Notes under the pieces: model-generated
The model's database searches: none
What the model was told of the DNA's origin: nothing
The model's input: only the letters and a program-made list of their open reading frames with translations
Assembly: GCF_050306235.1 (NCBI RefSeq)
Contig: NZ_JBLWFH010000006.1
Span: forward strand, 186,001-250,000
DNA: 64,000 nt
Reading direction: 5' to 3'
Source of the DNA: Glaciecola sp947496235
GTDB taxonomy: Bacteria > Pseudomonadota > Gammaproteobacteria > Enterobacterales > Alteromonadaceae
Position numbers and translations under genes: made by a program
Shown here: positions 27,095-36,158 of the stretch, piece after piece
Position numbering within the stretch: position 1 is the first letter of the stretch
Layout: the number at the start of each line of letters is the position of its first letter

Positions 27095-28162
27095 ATGCAA
27101 GCTTTAGATATTTTCGCTGGGCCAAGTGCGCTTAAAACGATAAAAAAAGAGGGGATAACCCCGCAGATGTTTACCGCTTTTTTGGGTGCTTCTGGAGGAC
27201 CGAAATGGTTTGTGCTCTCGGGACTTGATAAAGTCATTTTTAATGAGTTTTTAGATCATTCTGAACAGCACATTGATATCATTGGCTCTTCGGTAGGGGC
27301 ATTTAGAACAGCCTGCTTTGCACAAAACGATCCCGGTGCCGCGATAAGTCGATTAGCAGAGCGTTACAGTACAACTGTATATTCACCCAAACCAAACGCC
27401 AGAGAAATCACCCAAAAAGGCGTTGAGGTTTTACGCCATATGGTGAATGACGACAGTGTTCAAGAAATTCTAAGTAATCCTCGCAAATCAGTTCATATTA
27501 TTGCTGCGCGCTGTCATGGATTAGTGGCAAAAGAGCCTCGCTTGCAGCAAGGTTCAGGTTTGCTTTTAGCAGCCTTTCGAAATATGCGTGGACGCCAGTT
27601 TTTGAAGAAAAGTTTTTCTAGGGTAATATTTCAAACCGGTACGCAGCCTTTGTCTTTTGTTGATGAAGCTGAGTTTTCTACCGAATATGCCCAATTGACC
27701 AAAGATAATTTACATATGTCGCTTATGGCATCTGGTTCTATTCCAATGGTCATTGAAGGTGTAGAAAACATTCCCGGTGTTGCACCAGGTATGTTCCGAG
27801 ACGGTGGGATAATTGATTATCATTTTGACTTAAAGATCAATACGCCGGGTCTGGTTCTGTATCCCCATTTTTACCCCACACCAGTGCCAGGCTGGTTTGA
27901 TAAGAATATTAAGTCTCGACAATGCCATGCAACTAGCTACGACAATGTTGTGCTTTTGGCACCTTCGGCTGAATTTGTTGCAAAATTACCTTATGGCAAA
28001 ATAACGGACCGAGATGACTTTAAAAAATTAACCGCAGAAGACAGAATTAAGTATTGGAAAACGGTCATTTCTGAGTCTGATCGTTTGGCTGAATCCTTCT
28101 TTCATCAAATTCAAAGCGACAATGTGGCAGAATTTGTACAACCGATCCGTTTGAAGCGATAA
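27095..28162 (+). CDS. Patatin-like phospholipase family protein
   Basis: 355 aa. The patatin elements are FLGASGGPKWFVLSGLD (oxyanion Gly-rich loop, about 29-45), the nucleophile elbow IGSSVGAFRTA (GxSxG Ser near 71) and the catalytic Asp in FRDGGIIDYH (about 231). This predicts a Ser-Asp dyad lipid acyl hydrolase. No signal peptide or membrane segment is seen, so it is probably cytoplasmic. AAAAGGAAG precedes the ATG. It is upstream of tRNA-Val, which has its own promoter. Confidence 0.88.
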   Translation: MQALDIFAGPSALKTIKKEGITPQMFTAFLGASGGPKWFVLSGLDKVIFNEFLDHSEQHIDIIGSSVGAFRTACFAQNDPGAAISRLAERYSTTVYSPKPNAREITQKGVEVLRHMVNDDSVQEILSNPRKSVHIIAARCHGLVAKEPRLQQGSGLLLAAFRNMRGRQFLKKSFSRVIFQTGTQPLSFVDEAEFSTEYAQLTKDNLHMSLMASGSIPMVIEGVENIPGVAPGMFRDGGIIDYHFDLKINTPGLVLYPHFYPTPVPGWFDKNIKSRQCHATSYDNVVLLAPSAEFVAKLPYGKITDRDDFKKLTAEDRIKYWKTVISESDRLAESFFHQIQSDNVAEFVQPIRLKR

Positions 28163-28177
28163 ATATTACAAAAATAC

Positions 28178-28205
28178 TTGCGAAAAAAAGTTAACTTGGT
28201 AATAT
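28178..28205 (+). promoter_or_regulatory. Promoter of tRNA-Val
   Basis: TTGCGA (28178-28183) and TAATAT (28200-28205) with a 16-bp spacer, followed by a G+C-rich ACGCGC discriminator and the tRNA 19 bp after the -10. G+C-rich discriminators are typical of growth-rate-regulated stable RNA promoters. Confidence 0.55.
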
Positions 28206-28224
28206 TCACGCGCTTTCACAGCAT

Positions 28225-28301
<77 letters not shown>

Positions 28302-28320
28302 TTTATCTCCCCAAGGCCAT

Positions 28321-28352
28321 AAAAAAGGCCGAAAAGCATTCACTTTCCGACC
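28321..28352 (-). terminator. Terminator of the leftward PfpI gene
   Basis: On the reverse strand a 10-bp stem (28343-28352 with 28327-28336, two G-U pairs) with a 6-nt loop is followed by six T (28326-28321). It lies 30 bp past the PfpI stop and may also stop read-through from the tRNA side less efficiently. Confidence 0.7.
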
Positions 28353-28381
28353 AACTTCACTATGCAAATAATAAATTTGTA

Positions 28382-28921
28382 TTAGGCCGCTAGGGCTTTT
28401 GCGATTGTAGAGTTAAAGGCGTCTAAATCGCCTGGATTTCGACTGGTAATAATTTGGCCGTCTTGCACCACTTCTTTGTCTTTCCAAAAAGCGCCTGCGT
28501 TTTCCACATCGGTTCTAATGCTTGGGAACGAGGTGATTTGCTTAGATTCAATTACACCCGCTTCGGCCAATAACCATGGACCATGACAAATGGCAGCTAC
28601 TGGTTTACTGTTATCTTTGAAAAATGCTTTAACAAAGGCAATTGCCTTGTCATTGGTACGCAAAGTGTCAGGATTGATTAAGCCTCCAGGCAAAACTAGG
28701 GCATCATAGTTATCTGCATTCGCATGTTGCAATCGAATATCAACCTTAACATCGCTCCCCCAGTTGTCGCCATCCCAACCTTTAATGGTGCCACTTTCAA
28801 GTGAAATAACATCAACCTGAGCACCAGACGCTTGTAGATGCTTTTTAGGTGATTCAAGTTCACTTTGTTCGAATCCGTCGGTGGCTAAAATGGCTACGCG
28901 TTTGTTTGATAAAGTCGTCAT
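28382..28921 (-). CDS. DJ-1/PfpI-family protein (type 1 glutamine amidotransferase-like)
   Basis: 179 aa. The nucleophile elbow AAICHGPWLLAEAGVI carries the reactive Cys and adjacent His, with ILATDGFEQSELESP at the N-terminus and DALVLPGGLINPD before the elbow. The family includes PfpI protease and YhbO/YajL-type glyoxalase or protein deglycase activities; which one applies is unclear. It is monocistronic, with its own terminator. TAAGGAG precedes the ATG. Confidence 0.9.
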   Translation of the reverse strand: MTTLSNKRVAILATDGFEQSELESPKKHLQASGAQVDVISLESGTIKGWDGDNWGSDVKVDIRLQHANADNYDALVLPGGLINPDTLRTNDKAIAFVKAFFKDNSKPVAAICHGPWLLAEAGVIESKQITSFPSIRTDVENAGAFWKDKEVVQDGQIITSRNPGDLDAFNSTIAKALAA

Positions 28922-29079
28922 GATTTCTCCTTACCTGATAAAAAATAAATTATACAAATAGGAGAAGCGAGATGTGTGCCAGTTTAAAGGTTACAGTATC
29001 GTATGCTAACTGTATGAAAAATATAAATTATTTTAATAGGAGTTTAAGGTGATCTTTGAATAAGATAGGGTTTGAGTGA

Positions 29080-29108
29080 GTAGGAATTACAAAGCATGTA
29101 ATTCCTAC
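29080..29108. other. Perfect 12-bp hairpin downstream of gnd
   Basis: GTAGGAATTACA (29080-29091) and TGTAATTCCTAC (29097-29108) are exact reverse complements around a 5-nt loop. It begins about 30 bp past the gnd stop on gnd's downstream side. No T-run follows on either strand, so it is not a classic intrinsic terminator. It may stabilise the gnd 3' end or be a binding site. Confidence 0.55.
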
Positions 29109-29138
29109 TTAACCATTGAAGGGATATATCAGACGTAA

Positions 29139-30608
29139 TTACACATCGTAGGTGGTAGATGCTGTATCACCACCGCGGCCAGTCCAGTTAGTGTGGAAAA
29201 ACTCGCCTCTTGGCTTGTCGATTCTTTCATAGGTGTGAGCACCAAAGAAATCTCGTTGAGCTTGCAATAGGTTCGCTGGTAAACGAGCTGTTCTAAAACC
29301 GTCAAAGTAGGTTAGGGCAGAGCTTAAACAAGGTACTGCAATTCCATTTTCAACCGCAGTGACTATCACTCTTCGCCAGCCTGTTTGGGCTGACTCTACT
29401 GTGTCTTTAAAATAAGGAGACAGTAATAAGTTTTGTAATTCGGGTTCTTGGTCATAGGCTTCTTTAATTTTGCCTAGGAATGCAGAGCGGATAATACAAC
29501 CACCACGCCACATTAGCGCTATACCACCGTAATTTAGGGCCCAACCGAATTCTTTCGCGGCTTCATGCATTAACATATAGCCTTGAGCGTAAGACACGAT
29601 TTTTGCTGCTAGTACAGCTTGTCTAAGTTGTTCAATAAAGGCTTCTTTGTCACCACTGAATGAAACCTCTGGTCCTGAAACCACTTTAGAAGCGGCAACA
29701 CGTTGTTCTTTCTTAGCAGAAATACAACGGGCAAATACTGAATCGGCAATTAGAGTTAAAGGAACGCCTAAATCAAGGGCGGTGACACCTGTCCATTTTC
29801 CAGTACCTTTTTGTCCCGCAGTATCTAAAATATACTCAACTAAAGGTTCGCCGTTTTCATCTCTGTAAGCAAAAATGTCTTTGGTGATATCAATTAAATA
29901 GCTATCTAATTCTGTGGTGTTCCAATGAGCAAAGACTTTTTGGATTTCGTCAGTGCTTAATCCTAAAACAACTTTCATTAATTGGTATGCTTCGCAAATA
30001 AGTTGCATATCGCCATATTCGATGCCGTTATGTACCATTTTGACAAAATGGCCTGCGCCAGCATCTCCAACCCAATCGCAACACGGTACTTCTTGCTTAG
30101 TATTTTCGTCAATGACTTTGGCTGATATAGCTTGAAAGATATCTTTAACTAACGGCCAAGCCTTCTTAGATCCGCCTGGCATAATTGAAGGTCCAGTAAG
30201 TGCGCCTTCTTCACCGCCTGATACGCCAGTACCTATGTACAAGAAACCTTTACTTTCGAGGTATTCAGTTCGGCGGTTTGAATCAGGGAAGTGGGTGTTA
30301 CCGCCATCGATTACGATGTCACCCGGCTCAAGATATGGAATGAGTTGTTCTATAAAGTCATCAACGGCTGCGCCAGCTTTTACCATCAGCATAATTTTGC
30401 GGGGCGTTTCCAATGATTTAACCAAGTTTTCTACGCTGTCAGCGCCACGGATGTTTTTACCTTTCGCGCGACCATTTATAAACTTTTCAACTTTTGAATA
30501 ACTGCGATTGAATGCTGTAACTGTAAATCCTTTAGATTCCATGTTTAATATGAGGTTTTCCCCCATAACAGCTAGACCAACTAATCCAATATCTGACTTT
30601 TCTTTCAT
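29139..30608 (-). CDS. gnd: 6-phosphogluconate dehydrogenase (NADP, decarboxylating)
   Basis: 489 aa, the long dimeric form of the family. The Rossmann motif is IGLVGLAVMGENLILNME (6-23), with FVKMVHNGIEYGDMQLICE around the catalytic Lys/Asn region and GCIIRSAFLGKIK near the C-terminus. It converts 6-phosphogluconate to ribulose-5-phosphate + CO2 + NADPH. No zwf or pgl is adjacent. It has its own promoter region, and the upstream gene is 183 bp away. Confidence 0.96.
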   Translation of the reverse strand: MKEKSDIGLVGLAVMGENLILNMESKGFTVTAFNRSYSKVEKFINGRAKGKNIRGADSVENLVKSLETPRKIMLMVKAGAAVDDFIEQLIPYLEPGDIVIDGGNTHFPDSNRRTEYLESKGFLYIGTGVSGGEEGALTGPSIMPGGSKKAWPLVKDIFQAISAKVIDENTKQEVPCCDWVGDAGAGHFVKMVHNGIEYGDMQLICEAYQLMKVVLGLSTDEIQKVFAHWNTTELDSYLIDITKDIFAYRDENGEPLVEYILDTAGQKGTGKWTGVTALDLGVPLTLIADSVFARCISAKKEQRVAASKVVSGPEVSFSGDKEAFIEQLRQAVLAAKIVSYAQGYMLMHEAAKEFGWALNYGGIALMWRGGCIIRSAFLGKIKEAYDQEPELQNLLLSPYFKDTVESAQTGWRRVIVTAVENGIAVPCLSSALTYFDGFRTARLPANLLQAQRDFFGAHTYERIDKPRGEFFHTNWTGRGGDTASTTYDV

Positions 30609-30791
30609 TCAATTTTCCTTAGCAGTTTTGTATAAACTTCTACGACAATGTTGTGTGTATTTATAAGCAAAGAATACCACGATGGATCCTTCAAATGACC
30701 TCAAACCCATCACATTTTTTAGCTATATGAAATAACATTTTTGCGTTAGGTTTTTCTGTTTCATGGTTTATACGGACAGTACTAAACCAAC

Positions 30792-31196
30792 TTACGGGTG
30801 AGCTTTGCATTCATATTTCTTTTGCATGTCTTGGACAGACAAGGTTACTAATGATTTTAAAATCGATAAATCAATATCATCCAATTTGTTTATATATAGA
30901 CAAGATTTACCAAGCTTATGTTTGCCTAATTTATCAAGCAGCTCTTGGTATTGAGTAAACCCAGGCATTATATAAACCGCTAGATTTTGTTTTCTGGGGG
31001 AAAAACCCGTGACAAAAAAATCCCCTTGGTGGCCACTATCGTATTGATAGTGATATTGACCAAAACCAATCATACTGCCATGCATATACGGAGAGTAACC
31101 AGAAGCCTCCTCTAATAAAGTCAGTAAAACCTCTGCGTCGGCTTTTCTACGAGCATTGTCTACAGTTGATAGGAATTCTAAGACATCTTTTTTCAT
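30792..31196 (-). CDS. DUF1801 domain protein
   Basis: 134 aa from the ATG complementary to 31194-31196, which has GGTGA at good spacing and begins (MKKDVLEFLSTVDNARRKAD) where DUF1801 proteins begin. An upstream in-frame ATG at 31241 would add 15 residues. Family blocks are GSMIGFGQYHYQY and VTGFSPRKQNLAVYIMPGF. The fold is YdhG-like and the function unknown. It lies 100 bp downstream of the hybrid kinase in the same direction, without a visible terminator between them. Confidence 0.85.
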   Translation of the reverse strand: MKKDVLEFLSTVDNARRKADAEVLLTLLEEASGYSPYMHGSMIGFGQYHYQYDSGHQGDFFVTGFSPRKQNLAVYIMPGFTQYQELLDKLGKHKLGKSCLYINKLDDIDLSILKSLVTLSVQDMQKKYECKAHP

Positions 31197-31297
31197 CTCA
31201 ATTTCACCATCTCTCCCAGAAAGGTGCGCAGATGTTAGCATAACCCATAGTAAAAAGTCCCATGAAATAGGCTAAAATCAATGATCAAACTGTTTTC

Positions 31298-33418
31298 TTA
31301 TTGAGAGGTTTTAGTCCCTAATAATTCGTTGATACAAGTTTTTAATTCCTGCAGAACGATAGGCTTATGCAAATAGGCGTTCATCCCTTTGGATAAGCCT
31401 TTATGGACTTCTTCTGACATTACATTCGCGCTTAATCCAACAATAATAATATCATTGTCCATCTGGCGTATAATTTCTGTTGCTTTAAAACCATCCATAA
31501 CTGGCATGTTGATATCCATTAGAATCATATCAAACTCATGTTTTTTAAATGCTTCTATGGCTTCTTCTCCATTTAATGCATGAACAACTCTATGACCAAA
31601 GTTTTTCAACATGTTAATGGCGACGGTTGCATTTATCTCGATATCTTCAACTAAGAGAATTTTCGCGGGCTTCCTATTTTCTGCCTTCTGTTGAATAGTT
31701 TCTGTCGAATTATTCGATAAACTAAGCAATAAACTGTCGAAAAAGGCTTTTTCATTTAATAAAAATGGCGGGAATTTAAAGGTATCGTCGATTTTTTGTA
31801 ATGCAATAACCTTTGTTGTATCACCAGAAGATTGTCTATTGAGTAAATCTAAAATATAGGTAATACGAGGATTTAACTCTAAATCACAGACAATTTGAGG
31901 GATCTTAGTAGCACCAAGTGTGTTATCAACTTGTTCGGTCAATGAAGTGAATTGGCAAGGGATAGATACAAAAAATTCGCTTCCTTCTCCAACATTTGAA
32001 GTGACCTGAATATTCCCTTGCATTAATTCAACCAGTTGTTTAGAAATTGACAAGCCTAACCCAGTACCGCCATAGTCTTTCGATGTGGCTGGATCTGCTT
32101 GTTCAAAGGGATCGAACAAAATATCGATTTTGTCTGGAGGTATGCCTATACCGCTGTCTTTAACACTTAAAAGAAGTTCTCCTTGTTGTTTAGAGTTTAG
32201 ATTAAAATCGACATTTAAATGGATAAATCCACGCTGGGTAAATTTGACAGCATTGTTAAGCAAATTAATTAGAATTTGCTGGACACGTAATTTGTCAATT
32301 GTGACAGCAAAGGGCACTTGGGGTTGAATGCTTACTCTAAATTCAATTGACTTCCGATCGGCTAAGACTTGCATTATTGAGCAAACATCTAATATCAAAT
32401 TACTGACAGGGGCATGAGATTCACTCAGTTTTAAACGTTGTTCGGTGAGTTTGGAAAAATCCAAAACATCATTTATCACCGAAAGTACCAATTGACTGGT
32501 ACTATTCATTTGTTGCAAGAAACGTTTGCGTTCAGCATTGTTCTTGGCGTTTAAACTCAATTGTGCCAACCCTAACAACCCATTTAATGGTGTGCGTAGT
32601 TCATGACTCATATTGGCCAGAAATTGCGACTTTTTAGTGGCTAGATCTTCCGCCGCTTCCCGAGCCTCTCTAGCATTGATCAAACTACGTTTTTCAATAT
32701 TTCTTAATCGGTTGAATTCGTTTGCGATATGTTCGAACTCATCACCTGATTTTAGATGAATATTTTGATAGGTGTTGTTGTCTGCTTGCTGCTGAATGGT
32801 TCTTTCGATAACGTCCAAAGGTGTACGAACAAACTTACTGATGAGTAAGTAAGTAAATAGACTGATAATTAAAAAGAAACAGAAGGCAATAATAATAGCT
32901 TCTTGCTTATAGGCAAGATAACGCTTATCTATTAAATAGGTGTCAAAGTACAAAACCAAAACAAATTTAAGTTCTTTCTGATAATCATCGGAGATGGTGG
33001 TCACAGGGTAAGATAGAGCGAATGTGTTATTTATTTCTTGGGTGAAAGAGTAGTTATCTCCGAATTTTGCGGCAAGATATGCCTCTTGCATTGGCGCTGG
33101 CAAATATGCGTAGTTTTGCTTTGCTAATCTGTATTGGCTGGAAGCTACAACCTCATCTGTTTCGGGATTCAGAATCACTACTTTTAGAATATTATCATTT
33201 AATCCAATAACAGTGACTATACGTTTAAGGCGCTCTAAACTACTTCCTTCATCAACTTGCATTGCCGCTTGGCTAGCAATGTTCAAAGAATTCTGTTTGG
33301 TATTCTCAAATAATTCTTTGTAATACAGCTCTAATAAAGCGTTAGTCATAAAATAAGTGATAACCGCAAAGCAGACTCCCAGCGGTATCAAAAGTTTTGC
33401 CACTAAACCTATTCGCAT
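31298..33418 (-). CDS. Hybrid sensor histidine kinase with receiver domain
   Basis: 706 aa from the ATG at 33418, one base after the stop of the upstream lipoprotein gene; the longer TTG reading adds 18 residues inside that gene. Order: TM1 (about 8-28), a periplasmic CACHE-like sensor (about 30-170), TM2 (about 173-194), HAMP (about 195-247), HisKA with FLANMSHELRTPLNG (His272), an HATPase domain with DSGIGIPPDKID and GGTGLGLSISKQL, and a C-terminal receiver with MDINMPVMDG. There is no Hpt and no DNA-binding output, so a phosphorelay partner must lie elsewhere. Co-transcribed with a substrate-binding lipoprotein. Confidence 0.93.
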   Translation of the reverse strand: MRIGLVAKLLIPLGVCFAVITYFMTNALLELYYKELFENTKQNSLNIASQAAMQVDEGSSLERLKRIVTVIGLNDNILKVVILNPETDEVVASSQYRLAKQNYAYLPAPMQEAYLAAKFGDNYSFTQEINNTFALSYPVTTISDDYQKELKFVLVLYFDTYLIDKRYLAYKQEAIIIAFCFFLIISLFTYLLISKFVRTPLDVIERTIQQQADNNTYQNIHLKSGDEFEHIANEFNRLRNIEKRSLINAREAREAAEDLATKKSQFLANMSHELRTPLNGLLGLAQLSLNAKNNAERKRFLQQMNSTSQLVLSVINDVLDFSKLTEQRLKLSESHAPVSNLILDVCSIMQVLADRKSIEFRVSIQPQVPFAVTIDKLRVQQILINLLNNAVKFTQRGFIHLNVDFNLNSKQQGELLLSVKDSGIGIPPDKIDILFDPFEQADPATSKDYGGTGLGLSISKQLVELMQGNIQVTSNVGEGSEFFVSIPCQFTSLTEQVDNTLGATKIPQIVCDLELNPRITYILDLLNRQSSGDTTKVIALQKIDDTFKFPPFLLNEKAFFDSLLLSLSNNSTETIQQKAENRKPAKILLVEDIEINATVAINMLKNFGHRVVHALNGEEAIEAFKKHEFDMILMDINMPVMDGFKATEIIRQMDNDIIIVGLSANVMSEEVHKGLSKGMNAYLHKPIVLQELKTCINELLGTKTSQ

Positions 33419-33419
33419 A

Positions 33420-34337
33420 TTACAAATCCACAAAGGTTTGTTGAAATTGCTGGCAGTTTCTATCAGTTGCAATGCGACAAGATTTTACCAAGGTATTGTT
33501 TAGCAATTCTCGTTGTTCTAATAATTCACCATGTTGCTGACGATTTAACATTTTAATGCTTTTCATTGATGTTCTGACGCTTTCTTCATCCACGTCAGCA
33601 ACACTGGCGACAAAACGATAAAACTCGTCGGTGTTTTGTTCCATCAGGTCGACGGCGTCAAACCAAAAATTTCTAAATTGAACTTTGGTTTGTTCAGAAA
33701 TATGGGGTTTGGCATAAATTATATCGAAAATTTGGTCTGGATGGTTTTGCGTATCAAATAATTTATGTACCTTTGGATTGGCTAGAAGCCTCGTAGAAAT
33801 TGGTGGGTATGTTACACAGGCATCAATGCCACCATCTTTAAAGGCTTGCTCACAGTGGGTTTCGGAGATAGAAATTTGTTTTATTAATTGGGTAGGTACG
33901 GGGGAATCAAACATCAAAGAAAGTACATATTCACCGATTCCATTTGACGGAACGGCAACTCTTGCACCTTTAAGTTGTTCTGGTGTTTGAAATTTTTTAT
34001 CCGCGATCACCACATCGCCACCGTTGGAATAGTCAGTAATTACGATAGGTGTGAGCTGCATATTTGTTAAGGCGACCGCATTGGTAAACTCGAGCATAGA
34101 AGAAGCGGCTATGTCTACCTGAGATTGTAAGTAACTTCTGCGGTAATCTGGCATATTAGTTGGCTCTAAGACTTTTAATCTTATGCCGTGTTTTTTATCT
34201 AAGCCTTTTTCCATGGCGTAGTAGACAGGATAAAAACCATACCAAGTCCCCATGATCATGGTAAGAGGTTCAGTTTTTTTCGATGGATGACAACTAATCA
34301 GCAAACTTAAACTTAATAATAAAATCAGTTTTCTCAC
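33420..34337 (-). CDS. Orphan ABC-type substrate-binding lipoprotein (NMT1/THI5-like)
   Basis: 305 aa starting with GTG. Signal peptide with lipobox LLISC (Cys16), then an NMT1/SsuA-like periplasmic fold: GTWYGFYPVYYAMEKGLDKK, VDIAASSMLEFTNA, KGARVAVPSNGIGEYVLSL and GGIDACVTYPP. Such proteins bind small ligands such as thiamine precursors, sulfonates or nitrate. No permease or ATPase is adjacent. Instead the stop is followed one base later by the hybrid kinase start, so it more likely presents a ligand to that kinase than feeds a transporter. The ligand is unknown. Confidence 0.88.
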   Translation of the reverse strand: MRKLILLLSLSLLISCHPSKKTEPLTMIMGTWYGFYPVYYAMEKGLDKKHGIRLKVLEPTNMPDYRRSYLQSQVDIAASSMLEFTNAVALTNMQLTPIVITDYSNGGDVVIADKKFQTPEQLKGARVAVPSNGIGEYVLSLMFDSPVPTQLIKQISISETHCEQAFKDGGIDACVTYPPISTRLLANPKVHKLFDTQNHPDQIFDIIYAKPHISEQTKVQFRNFWFDAVDLMEQNTDEFYRFVASVADVDEESVRTSMKSIKMLNRQQHGELLEQRELLNNTLVKSCRIATDRNCQQFQQTFVDL

Positions 34338-34379
34338 GATTTGCTCAAAAATCCTTAAAAGGTTTAAAAATGATTACTT

Positions 34380-34420
34380 TTGTTATTTAAGGTTATCGAC
34401 CAGATGTTTTTAAATAACAA
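34380..34420. promoter_or_regulatory. 11-bp perfect inverted repeat in the SBP/SDR divergent promoter region
   Basis: TTGTTATTTAA (34380-34390) and TTAAATAACAA (34410-34420) are exact reverse complements, 30 bp centre to centre. They sit in the 160-bp gap between the leftward sensor operon and the rightward SDR-lactonase operon. It is a good operator candidate for a dimeric regulator or paired sites. The 9-mer TTAAATAAC recurs at 38213-38221 upstream of the aldolase-dehydratase operon. Confidence 0.5.
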
Positions 34421-34497
34421 TTAATTATTTTTATTTTGCTAATAATGGTTAGACTAGGTTAAATTCAGTACTTAGTAAAATCTCTTGAGGAAAACGC

Positions 34498-35223
34498 ATG
34501 AGAAGAGCAGTAATAGTCACGGGAGGCAGCTCTGGTATTGGGCTTGCTATTTGTTCACTATTCGAACGAAGTGGTTATAAAGTGTTTAATCTAGACTGCA
34601 ATCAAGGGGAAATTGGTCAGTGGATAGACTGTGATGTAACTGACCACATTCAGGTTAGAAAAGAAATTGAAGCAATTTATCAAGATACAGTCGTTGATAC
34701 CCTTGTCTGCAATGCAGGAAAACACTATTCAGCAAGCATTGAAAATACTAGTGAGCAAGATTTAGTCGACTTATTTAATCTAAATGTTAAAGGCGCGTTT
34801 TCCGCCACTCAGAGCGTACTCCCATATATGAAAAACGCTAATTTTGGCCGTGTGATCTATATTGCATCTGAGCAGGCGTTGGTAGGTAAGCCCAACTCAT
34901 TTGCTTATAACCTCACTAAACATGCGTTAGCGTCAATGGCTAAAACGACAGCATTAGATTATGCGTCATTTGGTATCACTGCAAATGCAATTTGCCCCGG
35001 CACAATAGACACGCCTCTGTATCAGAATGCGATAAATAACTATTGCCAACGTTCAGGTGCCGATCCTGAAAAAATTCATGCAGAAGAAGCTCAATGCCAA
35101 CCTGTGGGAAGAATAGGGCAACCAGAAGAAGTGGCTGAATACGCGCTGTTTTTAGCGTCCGAAAAATCTGGATTCATAACCGGTAGCTTACAAGTCTTGG
35201 ATGGCGGATATACTGCTCGATAA
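34498..35223 (+). CDS. SDR-family sugar/alcohol dehydrogenase
   Basis: 241 aa classical short-chain dehydrogenase. NAD(P) motif VTGGSSGIGLAICSLF (7-22), an NAG motif in VCNAGKHYSA, catalytic Ser in IYIASEQALVG and Tyr/Lys in FAYNLTKHALASMA, plus the C-terminal GFITGSLQVLDGGYTAR. It is directly followed by an amidohydrolase-type lactonase, which suggests it oxidises a sugar to its lactone, as in non-phosphorylated fucose or rhamnose pathways. The substrate cannot be read from sequence. TTGAGGAAAA precedes the ATG. Confidence 0.9.
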   Translation: MRRAVIVTGGSSGIGLAICSLFERSGYKVFNLDCNQGEIGQWIDCDVTDHIQVRKEIEAIYQDTVVDTLVCNAGKHYSASIENTSEQDLVDLFNLNVKGAFSATQSVLPYMKNANFGRVIYIASEQALVGKPNSFAYNLTKHALASMAKTTALDYASFGITANAICPGTIDTPLYQNAINNYCQRSGADPEKIHAEEAQCQPVGRIGQPEEVAEYALFLASEKSGFITGSLQVLDGGYTAR

Positions 35224-35224
35224 T

Positions 35225-36106
35225 ATGATGCAAAAAATAATCGATCCTCATTTACATTTCTTTGACCTTAATAAAGGAGACTATCATTGGTTACAACCTC
35301 ATAATCCACCATTTTGGCCAGATAAAAATATCATTTTTAACGATTTTAATGAATCGAATATTCAACTAGATAGTCAATTTGAATTAGCTGGATATGTACA
35401 TATTGAAGCGGGCTATGATAACAATCAGGGATGGCGGGAAATTGAACGATGGGAATCATCAGCAACTATTTCTATGGCGAGCATGCAAGTGTTGAACCTC
35501 GCGGAACATCCTGATGACTTTATTGATAATATTACCCAAGGAATCAGCCGAAAAAGTTTTCGTGGTGGTCGACATATTATTGAATCACCAATGGCAGCGA
35601 AAGATTCTCAAAATGTAATAAAAAATCTTAAGTATTTAAGCAAAATGAAGTTGTTGTTTGAACTTCAAATTGACCTTGCAGACCAGGAACTGTGTCGCTG
35701 GACGCTTGGTATTTTAGAGCAGGTTGGTGAGCTTCAAATTGTGCTTAATCATCTTGGCTTCCCGCCATCTGCCGGGACCTTGCCCTTCAAACGTTGGCAA
35801 GCTAATTTCAAACAATTAACACAATTTAAAGCGCTAGCTGTAAAAGTGTCCGGATTTGAAATGACAAATAGAGCATTTAGTGAAGATAGCATAAAGCAGT
35901 ATTGCGATTATGCGCTTTCTGAGTTAAGTCAAGAGCAAGTACTTTTTGCGAGTAATTTCCCGTTGGTTCTCTTTTCATATTCATATCAAGACTACTGGGA
36001 TATGGTGTTCAGAGCCCTTGTTTCACTTGGTTTGGATGTCAACAAGCTAATGTATTCCAATGCCCTAGAACGTTATAGCTTAACCACACTGTCACCGAAT
36101 AAATAA
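35225..36106 (+). CDS. Amidohydrolase-family lactonase (L-fuconolactonase-like)
   Basis: 293 aa. N-terminal metal motif IDPHLHFFDLNKGDYHWL, the pattern of fuconolactonase/rhamnonolactonase proteins, with LQIVLNHLGFPP and FASNFPLVLF (where relatives have a G-S-D-W-P type motif) further on. It would hydrolyse a sugar lactone to the aldonate. I chose the ATG at 35225, one base after the SDR stop; an in-frame ATG at 35201 lies inside the SDR gene. A bidirectional terminator separates it from the convergent dehydratase. Confidence 0.85.
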   Translation: MMQKIIDPHLHFFDLNKGDYHWLQPHNPPFWPDKNIIFNDFNESNIQLDSQFELAGYVHIEAGYDNNQGWREIERWESSATISMASMQVLNLAEHPDDFIDNITQGISRKSFRGGRHIIESPMAAKDSQNVIKNLKYLSKMKLLFELQIDLADQELCRWTLGILEQVGELQIVLNHLGFPPSAGTLPFKRWQANFKQLTQFKALAVKVSGFEMTNRAFSEDSIKQYCDYALSELSQEQVLFASNFPLVLFSYSYQDYWDMVFRALVSLGLDVNKLMYSNALERYSLTTLSPNK

Positions 36107-36107
36107 A

Positions 36108-36132
36108 AAAGGTACTGATAAACAGTACCTTT
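36108..36132. terminator. Bidirectional terminator between lactonase and dehydratase genes
   Basis: AAAGGTACTG (36108-36117) pairs with CAGTACCTTT (36123-36132) around a 5-nt loop. Seen from the leftward dehydratase gene the stem is followed by a T-rich tract; the rightward side is weaker. Confidence 0.75.
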
Positions 36133-36158
36133 CGCTTCTTTTAAGTACTTTCAACTGT

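Noticed and set aside
28972..29052. 26-codon frame behind AGGAG between the PfpI gene and gnd
   Set aside because: It has a fair ribosome site, but the peptide has no recognisable feature and overlaps the PfpI promoter region. Too little to call a gene.
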